A DNA stretch of 64,000 nt from Sinotaia quadrata. Taxonomy: Eukaryota; Mollusca; Gastropoda; Architaenioglossa; Viviparidae. Both the position numbers and the translations under genes were made by a program. This document shows, piece by piece, positions 13,560 through 27,228 of the stretch (positions are counted from its first letter, which is position 1; every line of letters begins with the position of its first letter). The stretch is taken from NCBI GenBank assembly GCA_028829895.1, contig CM054181.1, forward strand, positions 32,690,259-32,754,258. The letters are read 5' to 3'. Under the pieces are notes generated by a model. That model did no database searches and was not told the origin of the DNA. It saw nothing but the letters and a program-made list of their open reading frames with translations.

Positions 13560-14100
13560 AAGTAATCTACAATAATTATAATCTGATTTATGCAGTTTCA
13601 GAGTGACCTCAGTTATATTTCTTGATTATATTCTAAATTAGGCAGTGTTAACATGACCTAACTTATATATTTTTATTATGATCTCAATCATAAGTTTTAA
13701 CTAGATCTAAACTATATAATTTATTATCATCTGCATTATATAGTTTGAACTTGACGTTAGTCATTTACATTCATTAATGTCTAAGTTATAGAATTGAAAC
13801 ATGATTTATGTACATTCAATATGAATTAAGTTAAAACAGTTGCAACATGATATATATTATGATCGAAGATATATAGTTGAAACATGACTTATGTACATTT
13901 ATTATGACCTAATCTAGAGAGTTGAGACATGATGTACATTCATTATGACCTAAGTTATAGACTTGAAGCATAATATATGTATATTTATTGTGATCTAAGT
14001 TATAGACTTGAAGCATGATTATATACATTTACTACGATCTGTTGTAAACTTGAAATATGACTTAAGTACATTCATTATGATCTAAGTTATAAAATAGAAA
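13560..14100. repeat. Degenerate repeat with TTGAAACATGACTTATGTAC
   Basis: About ten poorly conserved units of roughly 40-55 bp containing cattatgatctaagttata. Confidence 0.7.
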
Positions 14101-14154
14101 CATAGCTTATGCTTTGCGCTTCTACTGCGATTGTATTTGGGAGAAGTATAACAC

Positions 14155-14336
14155 TAAAACCTGAAATGTTTTCACTGATAATTAATTTAGAACACCTGAA
14201 ATGTTTTCACTGATAATTAATTTAGAACACCTGAAATGTTTTCACTGATAATTAATTTAGAACACCTGAAATGTTTTCACTGATAATTAATTTAGAACAC
14301 CTGAAATGTTTTCACTGATAATTAATTTAGAACACT
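14155..14336. repeat. 35-bp minisatellite, five identical copies
   Basis: ctgaaatgttttcactgata starts at 14161, 14196, 14231, 14266 and 14301 with no substitutions seen, implying very recent expansion. Confidence 0.97.
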
Positions 14337-14589
14337 GCGAAATAGAAAAATACCGATTCCTGGACGGTCATATTGACATTTCATTTTAGAAACATCATTG
14401 CTGGCAGCGGGATATTCGCATTCAAACACGCGTTCTTCATATTCTTTCCATTTCTTTTTGCGTTAATTTTTGTCTAACTATCACTTATCTGGTGTGATTA
14501 ACTGCTGAATGCATATTAAATTAATTTGTTAGCTAGCCAAGTCACACCTATTAGCCTCTTGCACTATTTTCTTTAATTCTCTGCTTAGT

Positions 14590-14790
14590 TTGTAAAATGT
14601 TTTTGTGTTGTTTATCAATATTATTTATTGCAATGCAATGCCGACAATATTATTTATTTTCTTACATAACAACAATTTTCGATTAATGCTAGACAATCAT
14701 TCAGTTCATCCTAGCATAGACATAAGCAGTCAATAACATAAATATATAATCAAGTTCATGGATTTAATCAAGGAAATGATAAGTAATATT
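14590..14790 (+). repeat. Interspersed repeat, fragment of copy 3
   Basis: ttcatcctagcataga, cataagcag and atataatcaagttcatgga match the end of the 43.4-kb copy (ttatcttagcatagatatca ... ataatcaggttcatagat). The rest of the unit is not recognisable here. Confidence 0.4.
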
Positions 14791-15305
14791 ATTCTTGCTT
14801 ACTAAGTAATATTATTTGCTTACTAAATAATTTTATTGTTGCTTACTAAATAATTTTATTCTTGCTTACTAAGTAATATTATTCTTGCTTGCTAGTAATA
14901 TTATTTTTATTTACAAAGTAATATTATCCTTGCTTACTAAGTAATATTCTTGCCTACTAACCAATATTACTCTTGCTTACTAAGCAATATATTCTTGCTT
15001 ACTAAGCAATATTATTCTTGCTTACTAATTAATATTCTTCTTGCTTGGTAAGTAATATTCTTGCTTGCTAAGTAATAGTATTCTTGCTTGATAAGTCATA
15101 GTATTCTTGCTTGATAAGTAATAGTATTCTTGCTTGATAAGTAATAGTATTCTTGCTTGATAAGTAACAGTATTCTTGCTTGATAAGTAATAGTATTCTT
15201 GCTTGCTAAGTAATAGTATTCTTGCTTGATAAGTAATAGTATTCTTGCTTGATAAGTAATAATATTCTTGCTTGATAAGTAATAGTATTCTTGCTAAGTA
15301 ATATT
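14785..15305. repeat. 23-bp minisatellite, about twenty copies
   Basis: ttcttgcttgataagtaata-type units; the left half is diverged (gcttactaagtaatatt), the right half is nearly uniform. Confidence 0.93.
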
Positions 15306-15519
15306 TGTATATGTTATATTACGTTAGTACTCGTGGATTTCTTGTTGTAATTAGGAAAGATTTTTTAAATTTATTTTTATGTGAATGTAAACTCTTTTTA
15401 CGTGTGATTTCAAGCACTAATTATCAGACTGTGCAAATATTTCATTAACAGCTATAACTATTCAGTTATCATTTTTATTTACGTTTACACATAATTTCAT
15501 CGCTGTAATATATGCTCAC

Positions 15520-15910
15520 ATAATACTTGAAACACACACAATAAGAAAAGCAAGCATAATACTAATAATATTTGAAACATACAATAAGAAAAGCCAACAT
15601 AATACTTAAAACATACAAGAAGAAAAGCAAATATAATACTTAAAACATACAAGAAGAAAAGCAAATATAATACTTAAAACATACAAGAAGAAAAGCAAAT
15701 ATAATACTTAAAACATACAAGAAGAAAAGCCAACATAATACTTAAAACATACAAGAAGAAAAGCAAACATGATATTCGTAATACTTAAAACACACAATAA
15801 GAAAAGCAAATATAATACTTAAAACATACAATAAGAAAAGAAACATAATATTTAAAACATAAAATAAGAAAAGTATACATAATATTTGAAACATAAAATA
15901 AGAAAGTAAA
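15520..15910. repeat. About 34-bp minisatellite
   Basis: aatacttaaaacatacaaga followed by agaaaagcaaat, about eleven copies. Minus-strand hydrophobic frames through it (ORFs of 66-69 residues) are artefacts. Confidence 0.92.
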
Positions 15911-15964
15911 ACCACACATAACAGCAGATAAACTATAAACATGAAAAGAATTCACAGAGAAAAA

Positions 15965-16175
15965 TATAAAATTGTCTCTCATGTGAAATATCAATAAAAC
16001 ACCAGAGAGCTGAATACAAAATCGGCTCTCATGTTGTGAAGTCTCCTGTAAAACACCACAGAGAAAAATACAGGATTGTACTCATGTTGTGAAATAAGTC
16101 TCCTGTAAAACACCATTAAGAGAAATTGAAAATTGTCTTCATGATGTGAGATAACTCTCATGTAAAAAAACGCCA
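15965..16175. repeat. Diverged 60-bp repeat
   Basis: ctcatgttgtgaaataagtc and tgtaaaacaccacagagaaa recur about four times. Confidence 0.75.
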
Positions 16176-16494
16176 CTCTTTAACTATGCCCCCCACTCTC
16201 CCTGCACAATTTGTGGTTGAACTTCCAGACTTTCTTGTTCTTTTTTAGTGCTGAGAGTGTATGCATGTGTGAATCTATTATTTAAATAACCTTTACTATA
16301 CAGATTCACAATTGATTTTATTTCCAAATTATATCCAACAGAGGAAAATAATGTATTTCTAGAAATATCGACATGATATATTTATACTTGTAACCTTTAT
16401 TTTGGGATCATACAGACACGAAAACCACTCGCCATATTACCGGGTAACTGAATGCGACGGGTTCCATGCTGGCGCACGCACGATAAACCGAGCT

Positions 16495-16585
16495 GTACCT
16501 AAGTATGGCGCACAGCGACACAAGTTGTTTCTAAGTATGGCGCACAGCGACACAAGTTGTTTCTAAGTATGGCGCAAGTCACTCA
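16495..16585. repeat. 33-bp repeat, three copies
   Basis: ctaagtatggcgcacagcga recurs at about 16499, 16532 and 16564. It lies in a CpG-richer patch (16430-16720) with no gene I can identify. Confidence 0.85.
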
Positions 16586-16924
16586 ATGGACCACATCAAG
16601 AAGGTTGCGATCGATTTCATCACCACAGTTGATAATATTTCGAGAAAACCTCCGCGGCTGAATCTGCAATAGTGCCAAGCTAATGCGAGCGTTCGAAACT
16701 TAATTTCGAAAATAAGGAGTGTTCCTTTTCTGCCAAAATAAATGCCAGAGAATCGTAGAATTTTTTTTTTTTTGTCTTTTGTCATACCATTTGATTTACC
16801 CTCTGTTGTGCTTTTCTCTTGTGTGTGTTTAATGTAGTACAAGTATTTATACTGTATTTCATGACAAATGTCATAGCACTTTCTATGTTGTACTTGTGAC
16901 ACATGCTTACAAGATATTATTGCT

Positions 16925-17150
16925 TAATTTATAATGTATTGAAAGTGTTTTCACTGAATATTTTATGTTGACCCTTCTCAGTTTGTGTAAGTACCTTGAT
17001 ATTAATGGTTGCTTCTGTGTGGCTACCTTCTGCTGACCATTCTCAGGGTTTGTCTAAGTATTTTGATGTTAATGGTCTCTCGTGTGTGACTACCTTCTAT
17101 TGACCATTTTCAGAGTTTGTGTAAGTATCTTGATGCTAATGGTTACCGTA
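16925..17150. repeat. About 75-bp repeat, three copies
   Basis: ttctcagtttgtgtaagtac, cttgatgttaatggt and gtgactaccttctgttgacc recur in order. Confidence 0.75.
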
Positions 17151-17261
17151 CTTACTAGACACCTATGTATCGAAAGATGATTATGAAAGACTTATTTTAT
17201 TACCATGTAGTGATTAGCATATTTATTCTAATACCTAATGTTACTCATTAACATTTTTTAT

Positions 17262-19360
17262 ACTCATATATATATATATATATATATAACCCTATTTCCA
17301 GCGTTAGGTAGACCATGCTTAAAAACCAGCATTAGGTGGACACAGTGTATATCCCATAATAATAATAAAATTAACATTTCTTTTTCACATTCTGCTTTTA
17401 GACATCACTAATAGCAAACGTACTTAATTTGAAGAAAAAATATCAAATAACAAAAAATATACATGTTTTGTGGTCTGCCTAATTCCTATAACCCTAAAAC
17501 CAGCATTATGTAGACAAACACATACACTTAAAAACCAGCATTATGGGACTCGTACTTAAAAACCAGCATTATGTGGACACTTAGTTAAAATGGTCAATTT
17601 TATAGTTGTAAACAAATGAATCTTTTTAAAAACCATGACTCTGCATAAATAAATGTATAGGTTATAAATATAAATCAAAAGTAGAAGAATACATTTGCTT
17701 TAATAGATATTTGTATAGATGTATCTCATTTTATAATCTAAAAGTCCACAATTTGGTATGAATAAAAATATATTGTTGAGTTTTTATATTGATTTATTAC
17801 TATTTAAATCAGGATATACATTTAGAATCATGTTAAAGGACTCCAAACTCAATTAAATCTTGAGTTTGGAAAAATATATGTTTATACTTAAAAACCAGCC
17901 TTAAGTAGACATCATTTGCTTAAAAACCAGCCTTAAGTAGACATCATTTGCTTAAAAACCAGCCTTAAGCAGACATCATTTGCTTAAAAACCAGCCTTAA
18001 GCAGACATCATTTGCTTAAAAACCAGCAATATGTGGACATATATGTCATTCTAATAAATGAAGCTATATTTCATTATTTAATGCCATTGTCTCATTATTT
18101 AATAAATTGTTCAAATTTAAAAGCATGTTAAAAGGTCCAAAATTTAATTTGGTATTAAAATTGGAAAGTAAATGTTTTAAAAACAGCCTTAGGTGGACAT
18201 TATGTGCTTACATACCAGCAATATGCAGACAACATATATGTTACTCAAATAAATAAAGGAAAGCAAGGTTTCCTTAATTTATCACTATTTCATACAGGTT
18301 TAAAGTCAAAATTAAATTAAAGGACCACAAAATCAATATAGTGTTGACTTACAAAAATAAAAGCTTTTTTCTTTTAAAAACAACCTTATGTGAGCATAAT
18401 TTGCTATTAAAAAATAAAAAAAGTAATCATACCTGTAAGTTAATTTTGGAAATAACTTGATTTTTCTATATTTTTTCTATATTTACTATTAATTTCTCAC
18501 CATTTAAAAAAAGATTCAAACTCAGAATCATGTTTAAGGACCCCAAATTTAATTTGGTATTAAAGTTGGAAAGTAAAAGTGTTATGCTTATAAAACACCC
18601 TTACTTGTACAATGCAAACTTTGAAACCAGCAATGCAGCAATATGCAGGCAACTTAAACATTATTGTAATAAATAAAGCAACGTTTCTTAAATTTATTTC
18701 TATTTAATGCAGGATTCAAATGCAAAATCATTTTAAAGGACCACAGTTTCTATTTAGTGTTGAATTTGTGAAAAATAAGTGTATGCTTAAAAATCAGCCT
18801 TACGTAGACACTATTTGCTTAAAAACCAGCAATACGCAGACATTATTTGCTTAAAAACCAGCAATACGCAGACATGTATATGTCATTCTAATAAATAAAA
18901 CTAAGTTTCTTTATTTAACATTATTGTATCACTATTTAATAAATTGTTCAAATTTTAAAGTATGTTGAAAAGTCCCAAATTTAATTTGGTATTAAAATTG
19001 GAAAGTAAAAGGTTTATGCTTTAAAACCATCCTTTGGTGGACATTAAGTGCTTAAAAACCAGCAACATGCAGACCGCATACATGTCACTCAAATAAATAA
19101 AGTAATGCTTCTTTAATTTATCACTATTTAATACAAGATTTAGATTCAAATTCATGTTATACGAGACACTAAATCAGTAAATGTAATTTAGTGATGAGTT
19201 TGGAAAATTAATGTTTAATGCAACTAGAGGTACGTGGACAATATTTGCTTAAAACCAGTGCTATGCAGATAAGCATATATTATACTCTAATAAATAATGT
19301 ACATGTTTCTTTATTTAAAATTATTTTCAATAAACTAAAGAAACATAGTGTGTAAAAAGT
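17262..19360 (+). repeat. AT-rich field of a recurring CCAG..TTA..GAC motif
   Basis: Starts with (TA)n at 17264-17288 followed by accctatttccagcgttagg. The motif cttaaaaaccagccttaagt, usually followed by agaca, recurs more than a dozen times. At 17885-18025 it forms a tight 32-bp tandem of about five units. Beyond that it is embedded in a diverged longer period of about 200-400 bp that also carries aaggacc..aaatttaatttgg and taataaataaa blocks. No open frame of note. Dense subterminal motif repeats are a feature of some DNA transposons; that reading is inference. Confidence 0.7.
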
Positions 19361-19364
19361 GTAT

Positions 19365-21365
19365 TATCATTTTGGGGAAGAGTTCGCATATTACGTTTAA
19401 TATAAAACGATCCGAAATGTAAGGATTTCACCAGGCTCTTGAAGTGTTATTCCAAAATAAACATTATCGGATATGTTACTTATTACTGATCCATGAGTAA
19501 GGCCAGTAAGTAGTTTAGTGATTATATTTAATTAATTATTATACAATTGTTGCACAAACCAAACAGCAGACAATGCGGTGGTTGATAAAATATTTTCACA
19601 ATTTAATAAACATCAAAGAACTAAAGCCGCAAACATGTTGGCTCGGCTTGGCGGTGTTGTAATACAGTGTAACCTAATTCGTGATATTACGTCACTCGGG
19701 GTATTATGGGACAATGTGTATTATCGTACAAACAAATAAAAATTAGTAAAACTATTTAACGCAAAGTAAAAACCTATAGATATTATATCCGTCCATTATT
19801 TTGAATATATCTTAATAATGCATTCCATTTAATATTCGTCCCATAATAACCCAACCTTTTACATTAGACATGAATAGACGTATATGTTCACAGAAAAAAG
19901 TCAAATATTGTAAAAAGCCCACTATTAATGCAATCCGATTTTATGGACCCCAATTATCGCCTTATAGCGATATTTCACTGTACTTAGATTTATTTATGTA
20001 ACAGCGGTGATGAATTAAATTATAACTATAAAGAGCTGTCTTTAAGTACGATTATAATTTAGAACGATAAGGCTTGGGGCGACACTTGTTTATGGGTGAA
20101 GGCCGAATGAACACGTAAATTATACTGTCCATAGATAGAAACTGTCCAGTGCTCTTGCACTATAAAACAGTAAAGTCGCAAGTCTAAAATAAAAATTGAG
20201 TAATGTAGAATGGACTCCTCAAGATCCATTCTGTTAAAACTTATAAAATGAAGTGGATTTTGAATTAAAATTTCTATTTAAGAAATACTCTGTCATAAAT
20301 TGAAGGACTTAATTAGTGTCTGAAGCAATATTATTGAACTGAAGAACAACCGCAAAGGCACAGCAATTCTTGCTTAATTCAGGGGCTGAGTTCGATTCGT
20401 GCCAGGATGGATAGTGTGATTCTTACCCCATCCCCAGATAAGGTTCTAGGCTTTGTATCTAGTCCATCAAATAGGACAAACAAAATGGTTAGTTTACTAA
20501 AACAGTTACGTTTACTAAAGCTCGTGCAAGCCTGGCAATTAAAGAGCGAAGAATGTCTCCGTTGGTTACTCACTGCCTGACATAATTGCACATAAAATTG
20601 ATACCCCTCCGCCTCGTAAAAGATGAAGAAAAGAACAGAAGTATTTGCTCTTGCCATCAATCAGTGCCACCGTCTATTTCTCTCTATTAAGAAAGCTAAC
20701 ATGTAAATGATAAAGTAATCAAAATAAATGATCTCTTACCTTATTTTGTAGACAGTACTGCAGAGATTAGCTGAAAAACATCGATCTGCAGTGTACATGC
20801 TTTCTGTTTCAGAAATAAGTACAGTCACAGATCCTTTATCTTTTTTTTTTTTTTAAGTGTGAGAACTGAATGATGAAAACCGCTGATCTTCGAAAGACTG
20901 GAAATAAAGTCTGATAAGTTCGGGTCTACTCAGTCATTTTCTCTTTTTTTACATTCATTTAATGCCCTCCCTATTCAGAGCGAAACATGATGACTAATTT
21001 AAACTCCTTTATCTCACCCTTTCCCACAGACTCAGATGAGACTTTTAGAGAGAGAACAGATAGATCGTGGTAACAATTAAAAAGAAAGGTGTGGTTTGGA
21101 TGGAACAAAGGTTCACTGTGCATTCAACCATCAATCAATCAATGCCAAATCCCTAGGACTGAAAACGCCTGAATTTTATTGGTAGGTATTGCTTGGTACT
21201 GCGGACTGGATAACAAAAAGATGTATAGTTTGAAAGGAAGAGAAATAATAGCATGGAGTTTAATTGTTGAGTTTAAGCCCAAACTCTGGTATATCGTTTT
21301 CTCTTTCCGATTTTTAACTATCAAGGGATCATCAGCGTGAGTGGTACCACTCGGGAAACAGTTTA
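19365..21365. other. No gene recognised
   Basis: A CpG-bearing patch near 19630-19720 and a fragment at 20340-20680 with gagttcgattcgtgcc, which faintly resembles a tRNA B box and may be a worn SINE. Several short open frames, none with a recognisable domain. Confidence 0.4.
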
Positions 21366-21369
21366 TTGT

Positions 21370-21780
21370 TTTTATTGAATTATAATACTATTAAAAATAT
21401 GAATGAATTATAATTTTATTTGACTGATGAAACTTGAAAATGCAGATATATACGAATATAGACTTAGTTATATTAAGTTGTCTGTGTTGTTTATGAACGG
21501 ACGCGTAGTTCCTGTTAGCAAGTGAACGCATAAGGATGTGAACTGTAAAGCATGCCTTTAGGGATTAGGGATTAAGATTATTGGTCTTTCGCGTTGGCGT
21601 GCTGTTCAAGACGCTGTGAAGCGTGAACAGAAGGTACTCGGACAAAGCAGAGAGTAGGACTGATTGATTGATTGATTGAGTGTAGGGTGGGGGCGCTTCC
21701 GGCTTCCGCCACTTTCGCGAGCGTAGGCCTGAGTGTGCCTAACTCTACATCAAAGTTATACAAAGTACCGCCAGCTAGAC
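21370..21780 (+). repeat. Interspersed repeat, left member of an inverted pair
   Basis: Contains ttatttgactgatgaaactt, tttatgaacggacgcgtag and, near the end, aaagtaccgccagctagac. The reverse complement of these landmarks, in the same order, occurs at 27425-27695. It includes a short GATT tract near 21660 that the partner lacks. No coding content. Confidence 0.65.
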
Positions 21781-21877
21781 TTGCTACCTTAGGTGATTGT
21801 TGACACAGAAACTTAGATAATCAAAGAGATTAGATTCTCTCTTCTCTTGTTAATTTCTTTTCTGTCTCTGTCTTTTT

Positions 21878-21992
<115 letters not shown>

Positions 21993-22089
21993 ATAACTTG
22001 CCCATTTGAAACATATTCACGTTTTCACAGAATGAAGTCTTAGGAAATAAAGTCACAATGAAAAATGTCACCGGAAGTAAAGTCACAAT

Positions 22090-22450
22090 ATATGTTTAAT
22101 ATAAAGTCGTAAGTCAGTGTGATTGTGTTATACTGTTTATTAACTGTAAGTGAAGGACGAAATGTCACGGAGGTTAACAGCTCGCTGAAGATGTGCGTGG
22201 TTCAAATACAGTTCGGGGTGAAAAAACGTTAATAATTATAATGTATGCGTGTATGTCCGCTATTGTCTTTGGTGTGCACGTGCGTGTATTTTATATACCG
22301 TATAAATGCATTCTAAATCATACATTTAGTTCTGTTTGTATTAATTTTATTTGTAAGTCCATATATATGTTCATTATTTACTGAATAACAGTAAAAGGAA
22401 GTAAGCGGCGGCTCTGTTGGATCGCGGTTCGATTCTCCCTCGGGATTAAA

Positions 22451-22482
<32 letters not shown>

Positions 22483-22485
22483 TGA
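22090..22485 (+). mobile_element. tRNA-like SINE-type repeat, copy A, with (GT)n tail
   Basis: Two tRNA-like modules: one with GGTTCAAATAC near 22200 and one with GGTTCGATTCT at 22426, both close to the RNA polymerase III B-box consensus GGTTCGANTCC. They are joined by an AT-rich spacer that includes ataccgtataaatgc and gaataacagtaaaaggaag. The copy ends in (GT)n at 22449-22484. The same order of parts, reversed, is found at 35.0-35.5 kb, which supports one mobile family. tRNA-derived SINEs are known in cephalopods; membership of a named family was not tested. Confidence 0.55.
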
Positions 22486-22489
22486 TTTG

Positions 22490-22743
22490 TCCGTCGTATA
22501 CATATTATAATCCATATTATAATTCACAATTTTAATAAAATGATTTATTCATACATAGTCATGTTTTATGCCTATAGTCCATAAACACGTATATTATTGA
22601 CTGAATAACAATAAATGACAGTTAGCGATTGCGCAGATTAACATATCGCCCAAGAGGATCGTGGTTGTGATTCTAGCTCAGAGTAAAATATGTTTTATTT
22701 TGTTTTTGTTTGTGTACGTATGTTTGAGTGTGCTCGCGCGCGC

Positions 22744-22776
<33 letters not shown>

Positions 22777-22795
22777 TGTGTATGTGTGTGGCTGT
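22490..22795 (+). mobile_element. tRNA-like SINE-type repeat, copy B
   Basis: Shares with copy D (28.6 kb) the stretches tcatattataattcac and ccataaacacgtatatta, followed by actgaataaca, a module reading gattgcgcagatta and a degenerate B-box-like segment ending gattctagctcagag. It ends in a (GT)n run at 22741-22790. It lies directly after copy A, so the two may be nested or tandem insertions. Confidence 0.5.
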
Positions 22796-23404
22796 AAATT
22801 AAAAGAATGTGCCTCTTATCTCTCCGACACAACTTACATAGTAAATATGACTTAAACTTTAGCAGTGGATATTACTGACAGTAATAAGAGCGGTTCATAA
22901 TTATGCTTCGATGAATTTATGTAAACCAAGCATGCAGCTCGCAAAACCAATCTGTGGTTGAAATATGTACAAAGAACATGTTGTCAATGTGGAAGACTTA
23001 TAACGGGCTAAACTGTTCAAATTTATAGTTATTATAACTTACAGAAATGACGACCGTTTTGATCAATTAGTACTATATATTTCAACTTTATTATCGCCCA
23101 CTAGTACAAGAACATTAGAACACTATCAATATTACGGTTAACACGGCTCATTTTTTTCTTTCGATCGGGAAAAAATTTCCAGAAGTGAAAAGAATCTGAC
23201 GTATTGACATAAAATGAAACTAAATAAAAAGTTATCAATGAAATCCTGTTTTAAGCAGTCATATCACACTAAACATCTGTTGGTAGTGTTTTTAGGTGAT
23301 ATTTTAAAGAACATTTTATTCTACAGATTCCAGCCGTATGTATTAAACAAGAAAAGAGTTGTCGAACAATGCTCGTCAGACTGAAGTTTCTATAAAAAAA
23401 AAAT

Positions 23405-23560
23405 ACACTTACCCCTGATCGGGAATCGAACCACGATCCAAATGAGCCGTCACTTACTTCCACTTAACATATATTGTGACTTTCTTTCCTATGCGTGGCT
23501 TTTTTCTTGTGACTTTATTTCCCGTGAATTTTTTCCCCGCTCATCCACGAAACCATCCCA
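23405..23560 (-). mobile_element. tRNA-like SINE-type repeat, copy C (truncated)
   Basis: On the minus strand it reads ggaagtaagtgacggctc, then a B box GGTTCGATTCCC (complement near 23422-23433), then an A/T run instead of the (GT)n tail. Its upstream side, at 23480-23545, is the family's tgactttatttcc-type leader. Shorter than copies A and E. Confidence 0.5.
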
Positions 23561-23666
23561 ATCGTGGTTTAGTGATTTTTGTACTTAGTTCATCCGTCAT
23601 ACACTTTGCTCACTGGGAGAACCTCTCCTCAGGCAAACATGATCTCTTGATCGCAGGTGGAAAGGA

Positions 23667-23886
<220 letters not shown>

Positions 23887-25088
23887 CTGTTTTTATATTT
23901 GACAGTATATTGGTATGCCCGATGTTTAACTATTTGTCTTTTCATATGCAATTTCTCAGTCTTTCTCTATTACTTTTTGCTGCTTTCTGAGTGCAATAAA
24001 ATATCCACTCTGCTTATGCGTATCAATCGCAAGATTGATGGAGACGTGTGATGTACCAATTCGCTTCTCTGTAAAATCAGCTTACATTAGAAAGAGACAT
24101 TAAATTAAAAATAAATTCTAATGAAGAAAATACCTATATAAATCATTCTTTAATTACGTAATTTTATGTTTCTTACCACACATCTATCATAACAAAAACA
24201 TGTTTTTAGTTTCGGTCTTATTAAATGTATTACAATAATCCAAGTGACCGGAAAGAGCCTAGTTTAAATTAACCTTTTCATTTGTTAGCTCAAAGTCAGA
24301 GTATGGGTGTGTGATTGGTTTTAATGGATGAATATCGAAACAAATACCTCGCAAATCACTCATAGATTTTCGCTTTTGGTGAAAGCAACTTGAGGGTGAA
24401 CTTTAACTTCCAACTATATACACATCATCGAGCTCAAGTTGTTTCCCTAATACAAAAGACTATGTGTAAGGAGCCGTGCACAACATGCCCCAACTTCATG
24501 CTACTGGACTATAAGGTATCAATTTAGAAACGAAATTTTCATTATCACCCTGGCTCTCGAAATCCAACACTTGGCGATGTGAATGTCCATGCATATTGAG
24601 TCAATTTCGAATTCTAAATATAATTCGTTGTTTATTAATTATCGATTTATTTATTAGTTAGTGGATGAACAGTGGTTCGTGATGTTGATTCAAAGAGTGT
24701 TTAGATTTTTCAGATATTTCTGTGCATCAAGTGCATCTTTTGTCCAAAATAATTGTTCGCTCCACGACAATAAAAACTTTTGGGGAAGTAAATGGTTTTC
24801 TCCAAGTCGTCCTGTAAGTGTAGTAAAGGAGAAATAACGAAGGGTTGGGAGGGGGGAGAGCTGCTCGTCGGATATTTGTCAGTGATTGTTGTGTACGCGT
24901 GGCACGCGCTAATCTGTCTGGATGCAGCTTAGGATTGGGAATACCCACTGAACACAGGTGGGAAATTGTTAGCGAGTATTCAGTGACTGAGTGCTGATCT
25001 TCAATCAACTTGAATCAAAACTTAAGGGAGGGATGTGAATATGTCTGAATTTTCCAGATAGAGCGATGACCACTCTGGAAGTGTTGAA

Positions 25089-25091
<3 letters not shown>

Positions 25092-25172
<81 letters not shown>

Positions 25173-26730
25173 TACTTGCGAAGATTCGGTTCTGCGGTAC
25201 ATTGCTTTATATGCAAGTTTGGCTCTGACGACTGTAAAAGTTACTGGAGTCCTTTCAAGTCTTCTATAAATGTTTCAAACTTGTTCTACCAAAATTGATC
25301 AGAGGCTCCCACTTTATACAGTTTATCAGCTATTAATTATTCACTATGTTAAATTTGTAACCAGAAAACATTGTTAGTTTGCCTTCACTCGTGCGTATAG
25401 TCCAGCTAATCAAACGTAGGCATGACATTTTAAGGAGTGTGGCATCTTGGAAGAGCAAAAAGCACTTACTTCGCGATCAATCGATTCACCGCACTCCCTC
25501 AAAGGACTATGTGCTCTGTGTACATAGAAGCCTACATAACTTTTTCTTGTTTTCAGTGTTTCAAGCCGTAAGTAAGAAGGAAATACGCAATGTAATAACC
25601 AAACTGAAACTGAAACAAATAAGCAAACTGAAACTTCTTAAAATCATGTGAAATATTGAAACTCGATTTGACAGTTATTTCAAAACTTTAATTAAACTAG
25701 TTTATTTGATTTTAGGAAAAAATATTAAAAGTTTAAACTTGTTTCATATATCCTGAAATAATAAGAAAGCTTCAATTAATACATATTTCTATATGTGCCT
25801 TTGTATTTAGTAAGAAGTGGCAAAAGAATGACCTGCAGTTTATTAGTCATATGCTTGAATCATGAATCTATTTTTATTAATTCTATCATCCTTTTAGTTC
25901 ATTCATATGTAATGCTTGTCTGTAAATGAGGTCGTGTGGTTTGCGTGGAATGTGTACACGTTAATAAAACAAACAGATAGAGAAAAATGAAAGAGAGTGA
26001 AAGAGAGTAGTAATTTACTAGATTATATTGTAATAATAATTCAGTGAATATACAAATGCGTTCATCATGACACAAATGCCATATTATCTTGCTAATCAGT
26101 ATTGGTATACAGCTTAATTGTCGCCAAACATTTTATCTATCTCTCTATTGATTTGACGTTAAATTGCTCCTAACAGTGAATAAGCAGATGCATTTCGATA
26201 CGTGAAGAAATTCATTTAAAAATGTATAGTTTGTTTGTTTCCATTCTATTGGTTATTTTTTCTTTTTTAAGGAAGATTAAATCGGCAAACATTTTTTTGT
26301 TTCTAAAGTGAGTATGGAATTTTTTAATAAAAAAAAGTCAAGAGAATGACCTTACAATAATTTTAGATAACATTTTAACTTTATGCGCCCAATTATGAAA
26401 AAACAACATTGTCTTCTTCTGCTTTGGTTTACGGAGTGACCAATAATATTTTAAAGATATCAAACGTAATACTAATTTACACCATCTCTGTTTTAGAAAA
26501 ATAAATATGGAAATACAGAATCTGAATACAGTGAAACACGACTAAAAAGAATAGAGTAAGCGATATCTTTTATACAAATAAAAGTGATCATTGCTTAGAG
26601 AAACCTCTTAAAGGATTCTAAAAGGAAATAAGCATTATTTAAATTTTTATTATGTTAATTAAGTAATTGATTTAATTAAAGAAAATAAAGGCACTCTGAT
26701 AGGTTAATTATTTTGATTTGTTGATTCTGC
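25092..26730 (+). repeat. Left arm of a large inverted repeat (about 1.6 kb)
   Basis: This arm starts in (GT)n (25092-25168), continues through tacgtacttgcgaag and ends at tttgttgattctg near 26730. Its reverse complement is found at 33475-35098 with only scattered substitutions and small indels when lines are compared by eye. The 90-residue open frame at 25379-25651 is not kept cleanly in the other arm and I do not call it a gene. Confidence 0.85.
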
Positions 26731-26939
26731 TTAACAATATTATTATTTTTAAAATCCTCCTGCTTTTATAGAAAGCAACGCTAGCGAATTGCGTATAACG
26801 TACTAGCTAGACTCGCTGAGATCCTACATTCAAACAAAGCGACAACCAGTACGAATAATATAAAAACAATCAGATAGACGAGTATATATGGATAGGTAGA
26901 TTGGTAACTAGTAAGATAAATAGATGGATAGAATTTGGA

Positions 26940-27159
26940 TGTGAGAGTAGACAGTTCCATCGAAAGACAGATGCACGTACAGATCGACAGACAAATAGGC
27001 AGAAAGATAGATAGATAGACAAACAGACAGACAGACGGGTGGATGGATGGATAGAAAAGAAAAGGAAAGAAACAGATAGACGGGTGGACGGACGGGCAGG
27101 CAGATAGAGAGGGGATTTTGACATTGATAGGAGACAAATATATAACGTTAATGATAAGA

Positions 27160-27227
<68 letters not shown>

Positions 27228-27228
27228 C
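26940..27228. repeat. Degenerate then perfect (ATAG)n microsatellite
   Basis: Mixed GATA, GACA and GGAT units to about 27120, then perfect ATAG from 27160 to 27227. Long minus-strand frames here are artefacts. Confidence 0.93.

Noticed and set aside
17264..17300. Telomere-like TAACCC
   Set aside because: A single occurrence next to (TA)n; it is part of the motif edge, not a telomeric run.
20340..20680. Possible tRNA or SINE from gagttcgattcgtgcc
   Set aside because: Only a B-box-like stretch; no A box at the right spacing and no second copy found, so kept as a note only.
25379..25651. 90-codon frame in the inverted-repeat arm
   Set aside because: The other arm has substitutions and indels that do not respect this frame, and composition is that of the surrounding repeat.
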